DNA of 64,000 nt from Streptomyces sp. GESEQ-35 (GCF_017948485.1 NZ_JAFFSX010000025.1:118084-182083), one strand, 5' to 3'; counted from the stretch's first letter, positions 50,592-59,046 are shown. Program-made: numbers and translations. The notes: a model not told the origin generated them from the sequence alone.

Positions 50592-50948
50592 CTAGCGCTT
50601 ACCGCCGCCGGATTCGTCCTGGAAGGGACTGTTCCGCTCTGCGTCGCCGATGAGGTCTTTGGCGTCGTTGTTGGTCTTCTCGATATTTTCTATGGTCTCC
50701 GTCAGGTTGACGCCCGTTGTTGCCAATTGCTCAAGGATGAGCGTCCTGATGCTCTCCAGGGATCGATTCGTCTCGTCGTACTGCGGTTTCACCTTTTGGC
50801 CGTACTTGTCGTCCCCCATCCAGCCTTCGACGTCCTCTAGGTCACCACGGAACCTCGCGCCGAGATTCTCCGCAGTGCTCTTCGCGCTGTCGAACCCGCC
50901 GTCGAGGGCCTGCTTTGCCTTGGAAGTGTTGACTTCGAACGTGCTCAT
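50592..50948 (-). CDS. Small EspC/WXG100-like protein
   Basis: 118 residues from ATG 50948, which overlaps the previous stop as ATGA. The protein is helical with a central EGWMGDDKYGQKVKP turn; a G-W/D-D turn between two helices, followed by an E-S dipeptide (RSLESIRTLILEQL), is the pattern of EspC-type type VII targets and their partners. A short Ser/Gly/Lys tail ends directly at the ATG of the giant gene (TAG then ATG, no gap), so the two are probably translated in coupled fashion. It is a candidate folding or export partner for the giant protein's N-terminal domain. The exact family is uncertain. Confidence 0.7.
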   Translation of the reverse strand: MSTFEVNTSKAKQALDGGFDSAKSTAENLGARFRGDLEDVEGWMGDDKYGQKVKPQYDETNRSLESIRTLILEQLATTGVNLTETIENIEKTNNDAKDLIGDAERNSPFQDESGGGKR

Positions 50949-51424
50949 GCCCTGCCTCCCCCAGCCGGGTCCGTGTCGTCCTCGTGGATCTCGTCCCACA
51001 GCTGGCCCCGGCTGCGCCCGCCGCCCGCGCGAGGCCTGTCGGAGAGGGCAGAGCCGAAGATCCGCTCCCAGTCGATCTCCCCTCCGGACAAGCCCGGAAT
51101 GTGCGGATTGGGCTGCGTCAGTGGCTCGAAGGCCTCCATGACCCGCTCCGCGATCCGCCTGCGGCCCTCGGCGGCGGCCTCCAGCACCGAGGCCGCGAGC
51201 TGCGGCCCTGCCATGCCGGCGAACTTGTTGTCAGGAAAGACCAGTCCGGTCAGTTCGCCCTGCGGCCCGACGGTGACCTCGACGGCGCGGTCCTTGGAAC
51301 GCACCGTCTCCGAGGTGGACATCAGATCCTGCTCGGCACGGGCAATGGCAGCTTGGGTCGCCTCCAGATGGGCCCGCGCCTTGGCCATGCGGTCCTGCAT
51401 TGGTTCCTCAGTCTGACCCGCCAT
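50945..51424 (-). CDS. YbaB/EbfC-like protein
   Basis: 159 residues from ATG 51424, preferred over GTG 51427 because GGAGG lies 5 bases ahead of the ATG. An N-terminal helix (AKARAHLEATQAAIARAEQDL) precedes the strand pair VRSKDRAVEVTVGPQGELTG and a C-terminal helix (LAASVLEAAAEGRRRIAERV), which is the YbaB/EbfC fold. Members bind DNA as nucleoid-associated proteins, but in actinobacteria many are encoded within type VII loci and probably have another, structural role there. The last 50 residues are a disordered acidic tail. It lies 43 bases after the AAWKG gene and overlaps the next start. Confidence 0.75.
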   Translation of the reverse strand: MAGQTEEPMQDRMAKARAHLEATQAAIARAEQDLMSTSETVRSKDRAVEVTVGPQGELTGLVFPDNKFAGMAGPQLAASVLEAAAEGRRRIAERVMEAFEPLTQPNPHIPGLSGGEIDWERIFGSALSDRPRAGGGRSRGQLWDEIHEDDTDPAGGGRA

Positions 51425-51467
51425 CACGGCCTCCGTTCACTCGTCGCTCTCTTCGTCCGGTCGTCGT

Positions 51468-54400
51468 TCATCGCCCGATGACCGCCGGTGCGCCACCCTC
51501 GTCCGAGCCCCACACGTCCTCCTCCTCCGGCGCCCACACATCGCGCGTGCGGTCGCTGCTCTGCGTCTGCTGTCCCTGGTCCCCCTGTCCGGCACCCGCG
51601 CCCATCGGCGGGACGAAGGGGGAGTTGCTGCTCGTGTTGACCGCGGGCTCGCGGTGGTCGTAGCGCCTGTTCGCCGCCCGGCCGTTCCTGGCCGCCTGCC
51701 GGCGCTGCCTGAAGATTTCTGCGGCTTCGACGAAGTTCCGGGTGCGCTCCGAAGGGCCGCCTTCGCCACCCCCGCCCGCACCACGGCCGCCCATCATTCC
51801 CGGGCTCATCGGCATACCGCCCGGCATGCCTCCGCCGCCCTGGCCCGTGTTGCCGATTCCGCCGAGGTTGTTCTGCCCGTCTCCGCCCTCGGACTGCGGG
51901 TCGTACTGCTCCTGCTCCTGGCCCTGTTGGCTGCTGAACTCGCCCGGTCCGCCCGCGACGTCCTGGGGGACCTGCTGCGAGAAGCCGTTCCCCTGGCCGC
52001 CGTTGAGATGTCCCGTGGTCGTCGTGCCGTCCGGGCTGGTCATCGTGGTGGCGCCGGTCTTCGGGTCCACCGTGGTCGTGCTTCCGTCCGGGTACTCGGT
52101 CACCACCTGGCCCTGCGAGTCGAGGTGGGAGACGCTGCCGTCGGGGTTGGTGAACACGTCGCCCGCGTTCAGCGGTCCGGAGGAGGTCGAGCCGTCGGGC
52201 TCGGCGACGGTCACGGTCTGGGTCTCCGGGTCGACTGTGGTCCGGCTGCCGTCCGGATACTCGGTGACGACACGGTCGTGCTCGTCCACGTACGAGTTGC
52301 TGCCGCCGGGGTTCCTCAGTGAATCGTCGCCGTTGACCGGGCCGGTGATCTCGTTCTGACGCTGCTGCTGCTCATCCAGGTACTGGCTCTGCTGCTGTTC
52401 CTGCCTGCGCTGGTACTGCTCCTGCTTGTGCTCCTGCTCTTCGCGGATCCGGTCCTGCTTCGCCTCCTGCTCCTTCTGCTCCTGCTCCTGCTCCTTCTGC
52501 TGCTCTTTCTGCTCGGCCTCCTGTTCCTTGCGCAGCTCTTCCTGTTCGGCTTCTTGTTCTTCGCGAATCCGGTCCTGCTTTTCCTCCTGCTCCTCCTGGC
52601 GCCTCAGGTCCTCCTCACGCTGCTTGTCGGCCTTGGCCTCCTGCTCCTCGCGGATCCGGTCCTGCTTCACCTCCTGCTCCTTCTGCTCCTGCTCCTGCTC
52701 CTTCTGCTGCTGCTCCTGCTTGGCCTCCTGCTCTTCGCGGATCCGGTCCTGCTTCGCCTCCTGCTCCTTCTGCTCCTGCTCCTGCTCCCTCTGCTCCTGC
52801 TCCTGCTCCCTCTCCTGCTCTTCTTGCTCGGCCTCCTGCTCCCGCTCCCTCTTCTCCTGCTCCTTCCGCTGCTGCTCCTGCATGGCCCTCTGCTGGGCCA
52901 TCTGCTGGAGCTGCATCTGCTCCTGCCTGCGCTGCTGCTCCTCCTGCTTGGCCTCCTGCTCTTCGCGGATCCGGTCCTGCTTCGCCTCCTGCTCCTTCTG
53001 CTCCTGCTCCTGCTCCTTCTGCTGCTGCTCCTGCTTCGCCTCCTGCTCTTCGCGGATCCGGTCCTGCTTCGCCTCCTGCTCCTTCTGCTCCTGCTCCTGC
53101 TCCCTCTGCTGCTGCTCCTGCTTCGCCTCCTGCTCTTCGCGGATCCGGTCCTGCTTCGCCTCCTGCTCCTTCTGCTCCTGCTCCTGCTCCCTCTGGTACT
53201 CCTCCTGCTTCGCCTCCTGCTCCTTGCGGATCCGGTCCTGCTTCGCCTCCTGCTCCTCCTGGCGCCTCAGGTCCTCCTCACGCTGCCTGTCGGCCTTGGC
53301 CTCCTGTTCTTCGCGGATCCGGTCCTGTTTGGCCTCCTGCTCCTTACGGATCCTTTCCTGCTCCTCGCGGTACTCCCGCTCCTCCTCACGCTGCTTGGCG
53401 GCCTCTTCCTTGGCCTCTTTCCTGGCTTCCTCCTCGGCCTTTTCGGCGTCCTTCTTATCCTTGTACGCCAGGTCCTCCTGGAAGGACGTCTTGAGGTCGT
53501 CGCCACGCGGCGGGCGGATTTCTCCAAGCCCGGTGTCGCCGATCGCCCACGCGTTCTTCACGTTCCGCAGAGAATCCTCTGCAGTGGTGCCGAGATTCTC
53601 CCGGACAGAGTTCCACCACTTGTAAATCGCCTCTTGGCCGATTTTCTTCCAGGTGTCCGGACTGTCGAGGGGCCCGTAGTTATACCCGGCAAGGTCGTAG
53701 GCCTGGTCACTGAATTCGGGGTTGGCGTAGACCTCGTCAACGTCTGGGCTATAGCTGTAGCTGCTGCCCTTGTTGTCACTCTGTTTGCTCCGCACCGATA
53801 TCGAATACAGATTCGTACTCCCCAGGTGGAACATGATCTCACACAGAATTGAATGCAGATGGCTCAGCGGATTGCTGTCCCACATGTTCCAGAGTTCCCA
53901 CGCGTTGAGCATGCTCTGGGCTTCACGGCGGAGCGCTTCGCCGGCTTCAAGGATCTTCTCGCCCTGCCGCGAGCCCCCGCGAGTTCCTTGCACGTCTTCA
54001 TAGAGACGTTCGTAGCGATTAACCAGCAGGTGTACCAGGTCCCACCAGATTCCGGCCGCGGTTCCTCTCCACTTGTCATTCTCGACCTTGCCGAAGAGCT
54101 GCTCCCACTCCTCCAGTTCAGCCTTCCGCTTGTATGCGAAACTTTGAAAACGGTCGAACGCAAGAGCAGTAGTCCTGAAGGAATTCAAATCTACGGGATC
54201 CGAATCCGGAACGGCGGCTCCACCCCAGGCGAAGTCCTTCGTCGTGGACTTCCTCAGCAATTCTTGGAGCGCATGACCCGAGCCGTAAGCGTACTGGTTG
54301 AGCGCCTCGGTGCTCCACGTACCCGAATCTCCGAACTTTCCTCCACCCGCACCCTCGGGGAGTCCCTCTCCATAGTCGCCAAGCATCTTAATCTTGGCTC

Positions 54401-54701
54401 TTTTGGCTAGGATCGCGCCCCCTTCTTCCTTGTAGAAAGGAATCAGGATATCCGTTTTGACGACGCGCCCCATGTTGTCGCCCACCCAGTCGAGATCGTC
54501 GTCGTAGAAAACCTCGAGCGGGTTGTCGGTCGCCTGGCTGACGTCCTCGAATTCAACGGTCATCAAGGGGATGTCATCGTCGCTCTTCAGTTCATCGAAG
54601 ACCGTTCCGATGTCCGGCATTTTGTAGCCGGTGAAGTACCCGACCGCCCTCCCCCATGAATCCTTGTCCTTGTCCAGCGGCACCTGCTCTTCGTCAGCCA
54701 T
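51468..54701 (-). CDS. AAWKG-family type VII protein with long repetitive coiled coil
   Basis: 1,077 residues from ATG 54701 (MADEEQV; GGGAG about 8 bases ahead; a GTG 9 bases further up is too close to that site). Residues 1-390 are a helical domain with NDKWRGTAAGIWWDLVHLL, the W-K/R-G-x-A-A type signature of Streptomyces AAWKG proteins. Residues about 400-785 are Glu/Gln/Lys/Arg only, including nine copies of KQDRIR[EK]EQE, many at 29-residue spacing. Next come two related units with VVTEYPDGS and TTVDP, then a Gly/Met/Pro-rich and disordered C-terminus. The gene sits between the WXG100 pair and the giant protein. It is likely a secreted or scaffold partner; function unknown. The N-terminal part is coded by less GC-rich DNA than the rest. 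Confidence 0.75.
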   Translation of the reverse strand: MADEEQVPLDKDKDSWGRAVGYFTGYKMPDIGTVFDELKSDDDIPLMTVEFEDVSQATDNPLEVFYDDDLDWVGDNMGRVVKTDILIPFYKEEGGAILAKRAKIKMLGDYGEGLPEGAGGGKFGDSGTWSTEALNQYAYGSGHALQELLRKSTTKDFAWGGAAVPDSDPVDLNSFRTTALAFDRFQSFAYKRKAELEEWEQLFGKVENDKWRGTAAGIWWDLVHLLVNRYERLYEDVQGTRGGSRQGEKILEAGEALRREAQSMLNAWELWNMWDSNPLSHLHSILCEIMFHLGSTNLYSISVRSKQSDNKGSSYSYSPDVDEVYANPEFSDQAYDLAGYNYGPLDSPDTWKKIGQEAIYKWWNSVRENLGTTAEDSLRNVKNAWAIGDTGLGEIRPPRGDDLKTSFQEDLAYKDKKDAEKAEEEARKEAKEEAAKQREEEREYREEQERIRKEQEAKQDRIREEQEAKADRQREEDLRRQEEQEAKQDRIRKEQEAKQEEYQREQEQEQKEQEAKQDRIREEQEAKQEQQQREQEQEQKEQEAKQDRIREEQEAKQEQQQKEQEQEQKEQEAKQDRIREEQEAKQEEQQRRQEQMQLQQMAQQRAMQEQQRKEQEKREREQEAEQEEQEREQEQEQREQEQEQKEQEAKQDRIREEQEAKQEQQQKEQEQEQKEQEVKQDRIREEQEAKADKQREEDLRRQEEQEEKQDRIREEQEAEQEELRKEQEAEQKEQQKEQEQEQKEQEAKQDRIREEQEHKQEQYQRRQEQQQSQYLDEQQQRQNEITGPVNGDDSLRNPGGSNSYVDEHDRVVTEYPDGSRTTVDPETQTVTVAEPDGSTSSGPLNAGDVFTNPDGSVSHLDSQGQVVTEYPDGSTTTVDPKTGATTMTSPDGTTTTGHLNGGQGNGFSQQVPQDVAGGPGEFSSQQGQEQEQYDPQSEGGDGQNNLGGIGNTGQGGGGMPGGMPMSPGMMGGRGAGGGGEGGPSERTRNFVEAAEIFRQRRQAARNGRAANRRYDHREPAVNTSSNSPFVPPMGAGAGQGDQGQQTQSSDRTRDVWAPEEEDVWGSDEGGAPAVIGR
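52400..53400. repeat. Tandem repeats coding the coiled coil, main period 87 bp
   Basis: Imperfect direct repeats of 87 bases, with nested 6-base CTCCTG-type units, code the Glu/Gln coiled coil. The units adjoin without unique spacers. On the other strand they create a spurious Leu-rich frame. Confidence 0.85.
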
Positions 54702-54725
54702 GACGGTCACTCCCAGGTCAGGGGG

Positions 54726-55244
54726 TCAGGCATTCTCGCTCCCGGTTCCCTCACCGGAGCCGGACGTGTCGTACACGACATCCTCGATGAGGTTCATGAA
54801 CTTCTGGCCGTCGACCTTTTCCAGGCTGGCCCCTTCGGTTTTGAGCAGTTCATGCAGGACCTCGCGCAGATTTTCCTCGATGTCGCTGAACAGGGTCTCC
54901 TGGTCCTTGAGGAATGAGCTGAGGGATTCCGCCGAGGACTTGGCCTGCTCCTGCAGGGTGGCGCCTATGCTCTCTTCCATCTTCCCTATCGTCAGGGGCC
55001 AGGTTGCAGCGTCACTGACGTATGGCGGACAGACCGTCAGATTTCTGACGCTCGGTATAGGCCGGTTCCCTCCGGAAACCTCGGAGTCAATCCCGTCGTA
55101 AAGCTGGTCGGAGTAATCTCCGTCCGCATCCGAGGAGATCTTCTTGATTCCCTTCTGGAACTCACCGATCTCCTCGTTGATGAAGTTTTTCAACCACTCC
55201 TTGTCGAGGACGAGCGGCTCTCCGCCCTTGTCGCCTTCCGCCAT
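54726..55244 (-). CDS. Type VII locus protein of unknown function, 172 aa
   Basis: The start is ATG 55244 (MAEGDKGGE), with GGAG 7 bases ahead; the frame is open further upstream but lacks a site. The protein is acidic, begins with a helix (EWLKNFINEEIGEFQKGI), has a central loop region with PIPSVRNLTVCPPYVSDA, then two long helices (IGATLQEQAKSSAESLSSFL and LFSDIEENLREVLHELL), and ends in a Gly/Ser/Glu tail. The helical hairpin is like WXG100-superfamily proteins but without the WXG turn. It stands between the WXG100 pair and the AAWKG protein, 24 bases before the latter, so it may be an AAWKG partner. I recognise no named family. Confidence 0.65.
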   Translation of the reverse strand: MAEGDKGGEPLVLDKEWLKNFINEEIGEFQKGIKKISSDADGDYSDQLYDGIDSEVSGGNRPIPSVRNLTVCPPYVSDAATWPLTIGKMEESIGATLQEQAKSSAESLSSFLKDQETLFSDIEENLREVLHELLKTEGASLEKVDGQKFMNLIEDVVYDTSGSGEGTGSENA

Positions 55245-55282
55245 GGCAGAACTCCATTTTCGCTGTCTTGTGTTACGGAACG

Positions 55283-55327
55283 CACGGGCGGCCGTCGGCG
55301 TCAGCACCCGCCGGACAGCCGCCCGTG
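55283..55327. terminator. 10-bp hairpin just after the WXG100 pair
   Basis: CACGGGCGGC (55283-55292) and GCCGCCCGTG (55318-55327) pair exactly, with an inner 5-bp stem 55296-55300/55309-55313. It begins 29 bases beyond the second WXG100 stop on the minus strand. It could be a partial terminator or an RNA-stabilising structure that makes the WXG100 genes more abundant than those downstream. Confidence 0.45.
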
Positions 55328-55355
55328 AGCGGTCGACTTCCTCGGTCGGCGCCGG

Positions 55356-55688
55356 TCAAGCCTGGATGCGCAGGTCCTGCCACGCCTGGGCCGACTTGTT
55401 CTGGTTGTCGCGGAACGCGTTCGAGACCTCGTCGAGCAGTCCGCTGTAGTTGTCGAGCAGGGTGTTCATCGCCTGGACAGAGGCGTTCCACTGATCCTGC
55501 TTCTCTTGGTAGGCCTCTTTGTCCTCGCCCTCCCAACTGTTCTTCAGGACCTGGAGCTCCTGGTCCAGCTGCTGGAGCCAGTTCAGGATGTTCCTGGTCT
55601 GCAGCCGCAGGTCCTCGGCCACGTTGGCGTTCTTGGAGAAGTCGACGAAGATGTGGCCGTGTTCGAAGTTGCCGGGCATGTAACCCAT
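55356..55688 (-). CDS. WXG100 family type VII substrate
   Basis: 110 residues from ATG 55688, with GAGG 6 bases ahead. Two helices flank the turn KNSWEGEDKEAYQEKQDQW, which has the W-x-G signature (WEG). A C-terminal helix with WQDLRIQA follows. Proteins of this kind form helical-hairpin dimers and are exported by ESX systems; the partner is the equally long gene 49 bases upstream. A long N-terminal lead of about 15 residues (MPGNFEHGHIFVDF) is typical of Streptomyces members. Assignment as EsxA or EsxB is arbitrary, so no symbol is given. Confidence 0.9.
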   Translation of the reverse strand: MGYMPGNFEHGHIFVDFSKNANVAEDLRLQTRNILNWLQQLDQELQVLKNSWEGEDKEAYQEKQDQWNASVQAMNTLLDNYSGLLDEVSNAFRDNQNKSAQAWQDLRIQA

Positions 55689-55737
55689 GAGAAGCCTCGA
55701 TTCGCTCGGGGTTGACTTTCCTGGACGTGCCGAACGG

Positions 55738-56070
55738 TCAGTTGCCGTTGAGCGCGTTGAAGACGGACTCGGAGCGCTGGTACTCCTGGTTGACGCTCTC
55801 GTTCGTCGACCCCTCGGTCAGACCGGAGCCACGCAGGGTGTTGTTGAGCTCCTCGATCATGTTGTTGAGGCTCCTGGAGATGGTCTCCGCGTGCTCGTCC
55901 CACTTCTGCAACAGGTCGTAGTACTTCCCGCCGACCGAACCTCCGAGACCGGTGTTCATCTTGGTGGTCTCGACGTCCTGACGGCTCCGCTGCACGGCGC
56001 TGAACGCCTGCTCCAGCGCGTTGATGCCCTTCCGCGTGTCATCCTCTGTTGACTTTGCTATCTGGCTCAT
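55738..56070 (-). CDS. WXG100-type partner protein
   Basis: 110 residues from ATG 56070 (MSQIAKS), with AAGG 8 bases ahead. A helical hairpin in which the W-x-G turn is replaced by GLGGSVGGKYYDLLQKW, a common form in Streptomyces for one member of the pair. Same length as its partner downstream. An alternative ATG at 56160 overlaps the eccB stop as ATGA and would add 30 residues (MTQTTDLHPLEP and on), so a longer form or an upstream start is possible. Expected to dimerise with the 55356-55688 product and be secreted by the EccB-EccC-EccD machine. Confidence 0.85.
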   Translation of the reverse strand: MSQIAKSTEDDTRKGINALEQAFSAVQRSRQDVETTKMNTGLGGSVGGKYYDLLQKWDEHAETISRSLNNMIEELNNTLRGSGLTEGSTNESVNQEYQRSESVFNALNGN

Positions 56071-56156
56071 GGAATCGCCTTTCTCGACATACACGGTTTT
56101 CTCGACAATCACGGACGCCAGGACCGGTTCGAGCGGATGTAGGTCCGTCGTTTGTG

Positions 56157-57629
56157 TCATTCGGCCTCCTGGCCTTGCTCCCGTGCTCCCCCGCACTCCT
56201 GTGCCGCCGGTGCCTCGCGTCCGGAGATCGCGGCCTGCTGTGTCAGGTCGGGCCCCGTCGGGAGCATGGCCAGCAGTGCGGAAGGAAGGCCTCGCGCTCG
56301 TTCCCCGGTGTAGCCGAGTGCCTTGAGCGCGTCCTCGGACGGCAGCCGGTACTTCATTCCGGTGTCCGTCACCAGGTACAGCGTGTTGCCGACCTCGCTG
56401 CCGCTCGCGCCAATAGCGTGCACAAGCGCGCCACTTCCGGGTCGCACCACGATCCTGTTGACCGTCACACACGCCGGGGTCAGCCCCTCGGTCGGCGCCT
56501 GCGCGGTCGGGCCGAGGTCCCTGGGTTGGGACAGAGTCACTGCGACGCGCATGCCGTCGGCGGCCGACTCGATGCCGACGCACAGGGTCTGCCCGCGCGC
56601 GACGTCCACCGGCTCCGGCGGCTTCTCGGGCAGCTCCTTGGCGAGGTCGGGCAGCTTCGAGTCGCCGGCGAGATTCTCGCTCAGCACGTCGGTGCCCAGA
56701 CTGCGTGCGGCCACCGAACGGCCCGCGTAAGTCTTCTGCTTGGTCTCCGGGTCGCCGAGCACCAGCGCGGCTCCGGTCGAAGTGAGCGGGGCCAGTCCGT
56801 CCTCGCGCAGCTGATAGAAGCGGGCCTGCGCGCCGGACGCCGCGACCTTGAAGACCTCGCCGATACGGGCCTGCCGACCGGCCAGCTCCCGTCCGGCCCC
56901 GCCCAGATCCCGCACCTCGGGCGGGCTCAGATCGGGGCCTGCGGGAAGGGAGTTGAGCAGCGCCGCCGAAACCGGCAGCGGCTTCTCGGCGCCGTAGCCC
57001 AGGGCCTGCTGGGCGTTGGAACCGTCGTCGATACGCAGCTTGCGGCCCTGCCACACCAGGTAGTTGTTCTTGTCGGGGCCCGTGACCAGCAGCCCCTGCC
57101 CCTGCTTGAGGCCGGGTCCTTCGGCCTCGGTGCCGACGGCCACGGTGGTAGCGGTCGAGCCAGTTGTCGTGCCCGAGCAGACCTGCCACGGTCCGGCTGC
57201 CAGATCGCCGGTGCCGGGCGGCTCGTCCGGGGCACCCACGATGCCGACGGGTGTCCCGCGCGGGGCGTCCGCCAGCGACTTGCCGCCGATCGTCATGACC
57301 TTCATCTGCTCGCCGGCGAGCAGTCGCGCCGAGGTGAAGTTCCGTACGGGCCGCAGCCGTCCGCCGAGGTATAGATAGCGGGCGCCGTTGTCCTTGTTGA
57401 CGACCAGCGTGCCCGGGTCCCGCCAGGAGTCCTTGGTGCCGGGCTTGAGCAGACCGAAGACGAAGGCGCCCGCGCAGATGATGAGCGCGATGAGCACGCT
57501 GATCGCGATACCGCGGTTGGTGCGTCCTTGCGGGCTCTCGGGGGCGTCGGGGTCGGCGCGCAGCATGCCGGAGGTCAGCCGCCCCATGACGAACATATGC
57601 GCCTGTACCTGATCGCGTTTGTCGTTCAC
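56157..57629 (-). CDS. eccB: EccB, type VII secretion membrane-periplasmic component
   Basis: 490 residues from GTG 57629. The N-terminus (RDQVQAHMFVMGRLTSGML) is the EccB cytoplasmic lead, followed by one membrane helix at about 40-60 (IAISVLIALIICAGAFVFGL) and a large extracellular domain of repeats with the phrases LGYGAEKPLPVSAALLNSLP and ALGYTGERARGLPSALLAML, the two pseudo-symmetric R-type units of EccB. EccB proteins form part of the core inner-membrane pore with EccC and EccD. It begins 17 bases after eccD ends. Its end overlaps the upstream alternative start of the WXG100-type gene. Four cysteines in the extracellular part (VCSG, LCVG, ACVT, ECGG) could form disulfides. Confidence 0.9.
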   Translation of the reverse strand: MNDKRDQVQAHMFVMGRLTSGMLRADPDAPESPQGRTNRGIAISVLIALIICAGAFVFGLLKPGTKDSWRDPGTLVVNKDNGARYLYLGGRLRPVRNFTSARLLAGEQMKVMTIGGKSLADAPRGTPVGIVGAPDEPPGTGDLAAGPWQVCSGTTTGSTATTVAVGTEAEGPGLKQGQGLLVTGPDKNNYLVWQGRKLRIDDGSNAQQALGYGAEKPLPVSAALLNSLPAGPDLSPPEVRDLGGAGRELAGRQARIGEVFKVAASGAQARFYQLREDGLAPLTSTGAALVLGDPETKQKTYAGRSVAARSLGTDVLSENLAGDSKLPDLAKELPEKPPEPVDVARGQTLCVGIESAADGMRVAVTLSQPRDLGPTAQAPTEGLTPACVTVNRIVVRPGSGALVHAIGASGSEVGNTLYLVTDTGMKYRLPSEDALKALGYTGERARGLPSALLAMLPTGPDLTQQAAISGREAPAAQECGGAREQGQEAE

Positions 57630-57645
57630 CGCTCACACCCCCGCA

Positions 57646-59046
57646 TCAGGCCATCAGCCCGCGCAGGGTGCCGTAGACACCGAGCCCCCACAGGACCAGC
57701 GGCAGCAGAGCAACGGCGGACAGGGTGTGCAGGATCTCTGCCGCCCGGCCCCAATACGGCACGAGCCGGGCACCGGGCACTGTCCAGGAGGCGATCGCCA
57801 TGGTCGCGGTGACGGCCAGCAACCCGGCCACCGCCAGGGGACGGTCGTCGGCTTCGTAGGAGGCGGCATCAAGAATGAGCAGCAGGAGCGGTCCGAGCGT
57901 CCCCGGGATGATCAGCGAGAGCCGCTGCCAGGCGTTGCCGAGGCCGCGGCCGTGCAACACCAGCAGCAGTGACAGCACCAGGGCCAGGATCGTCCCCGAC
58001 AGGTTCGCGAACCGGGCGAGGACGCACAGGCAGACGGCGCAGACCACGCCCACGGCCCCGTACAGCGAGCTCATCCAGCCGTCTGCGAGCGCCGTACGGG
58101 CCGCGACGCCGCTGGGCGAGTGCGGCTCGATGCCCTCCTGGAGCTGCTGGGGGGTGGTGGGCAGCGGCGGCATCCGCAGCCCGGACATCCGGAAGGACAG
58201 CGAGGGGACGAACGCGCCGAGTATCACCGCCACCAGCGCGACGACCCCGGCGACATGGTGCAGTGCCAGGTCGACGGTGAGCATCAGGGCTCCGGCGAGA
58301 GCGCCGAACGCGGCGACCACCGCGATGCTGAGGAAGAGCGCCGCGTACGCGGCGACGACGGCGACGACGAGGACCGCACCGCCGGCTCCCGCCGCACAGG
58401 CGGCCAGCAGCCGGGAGCCGACCACCTCGTGGGCATGCTCCCCCGTCAGCTCGCCGCCGGGCAGCAGCCAGCCGGCGAAGGCGAGGTAGGGCGCGACCAT
58501 GACGCCCAGTGCCGCGCCGGCCCCGGCGTCGCCGACCGCGCGGCTGGCCGAGCCGGCGCCCGCCACCAACAGCAACCCGACCACCGCGGCGCATACCACG
58601 CGCAGCCACAGCGATCCGCCGGGCAGCGCGAGGACGACGAGTCCGGCGGCGAGCGCGGCCACCGCGACGCCGCGCAGCAGGCGGCGGCTCGCCTCGGGAG
58701 TCCAGCCGTAAGGGCGGGAGTCCATGGTGGTGGAGATGCCGTCCACCAGGTCGTCGAGGTGCACCTCGGGCAGGGCCTCGACGCGCGGCCTGAGGTAGAG
58801 GGTCTCGCCGTCGCGCAGATCGTAGGAGCCGAGGGTGCGTTCCTCGTCCATCGGCTCGGCGCCCAGGCGCTGGAGCACCCAGCCTCCGTGGTCGATCCCG
58901 GTCTCGGCGAGGTCCTCGCCGCCGTAGCCGACGACGGCGGGCAGCAGGTCGGCCACGGGCACATCAAAGGGAACCGCGAGATCGATGCTCTTGCTGGGCG
59001 CGCGGACGGTCATACGGCACAGACCGGCCGTCTGCGTGTCACTCAT
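57646..59046 (-). CDS. eccD: EccD, type VII secretion integral membrane component
   Basis: 466 residues from ATG 59046. Residues 10-90 are the ubiquitin-like YukD domain (RMTVRAPSKSIDLAVPFDVP and a TLYLRPR strand); residues 120 to the end hold about eleven membrane helices, for example GVAVAALAAGLVVLALPGG and TILALVLSLLLVLHGRGLG. EccD forms the large membrane part of the ESX pore. First gene of the leftward operon. The Shine-Dalgarno is weak, which suggests a modest basal level. The length and order are normal for the family. Confidence 0.9.
   Translation of the reverse strand: MSDTQTAGLCRMTVRAPSKSIDLAVPFDVPVADLLPAVVGYGGEDLAETGIDHGGWVLQRLGAEPMDEERTLGSYDLRDGETLYLRPRVEALPEVHLDDLVDGISTTMDSRPYGWTPEASRRLLRGVAVAALAAGLVVLALPGGSLWLRVVCAAVVGLLLVAGAGSASRAVGDAGAGAALGVMVAPYLAFAGWLLPGGELTGEHAHEVVGSRLLAACAAGAGGAVLVVAVVAAYAALFLSIAVVAAFGALAGALMLTVDLALHHVAGVVALVAVILGAFVPSLSFRMSGLRMPPLPTTPQQLQEGIEPHSPSGVAARTALADGWMSSLYGAVGVVCAVCLCVLARFANLSGTILALVLSLLLVLHGRGLGNAWQRLSLIIPGTLGPLLLLILDAASYEADDRPLAVAGLLAVTATMAIASWTVPGARLVPYWGRAAEILHTLSAVALLPLVLWGLGVYGTLRGLMA

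Noticed and set aside
49452..50591. Signal peptide or ordinary membrane anchor at the giant protein's start
   Set aside because: The N-terminus is acidic and helical without a Sec signal; the hydrophobic stretch at 120-160 fits the WXG100-like domain better.
52400..53400. Possible CRISPR-like array
   Set aside because: The repeats adjoin without unique spacers and preserve a reading frame, so they are coding repeats.
52428..53852. Leu-rich or Cys/Ser-rich frames on the plus strand
   Set aside because: They come from reading the 87-bp coiled-coil repeats in reverse; poly-Leu text reflects CTCCTG units and not a membrane protein.
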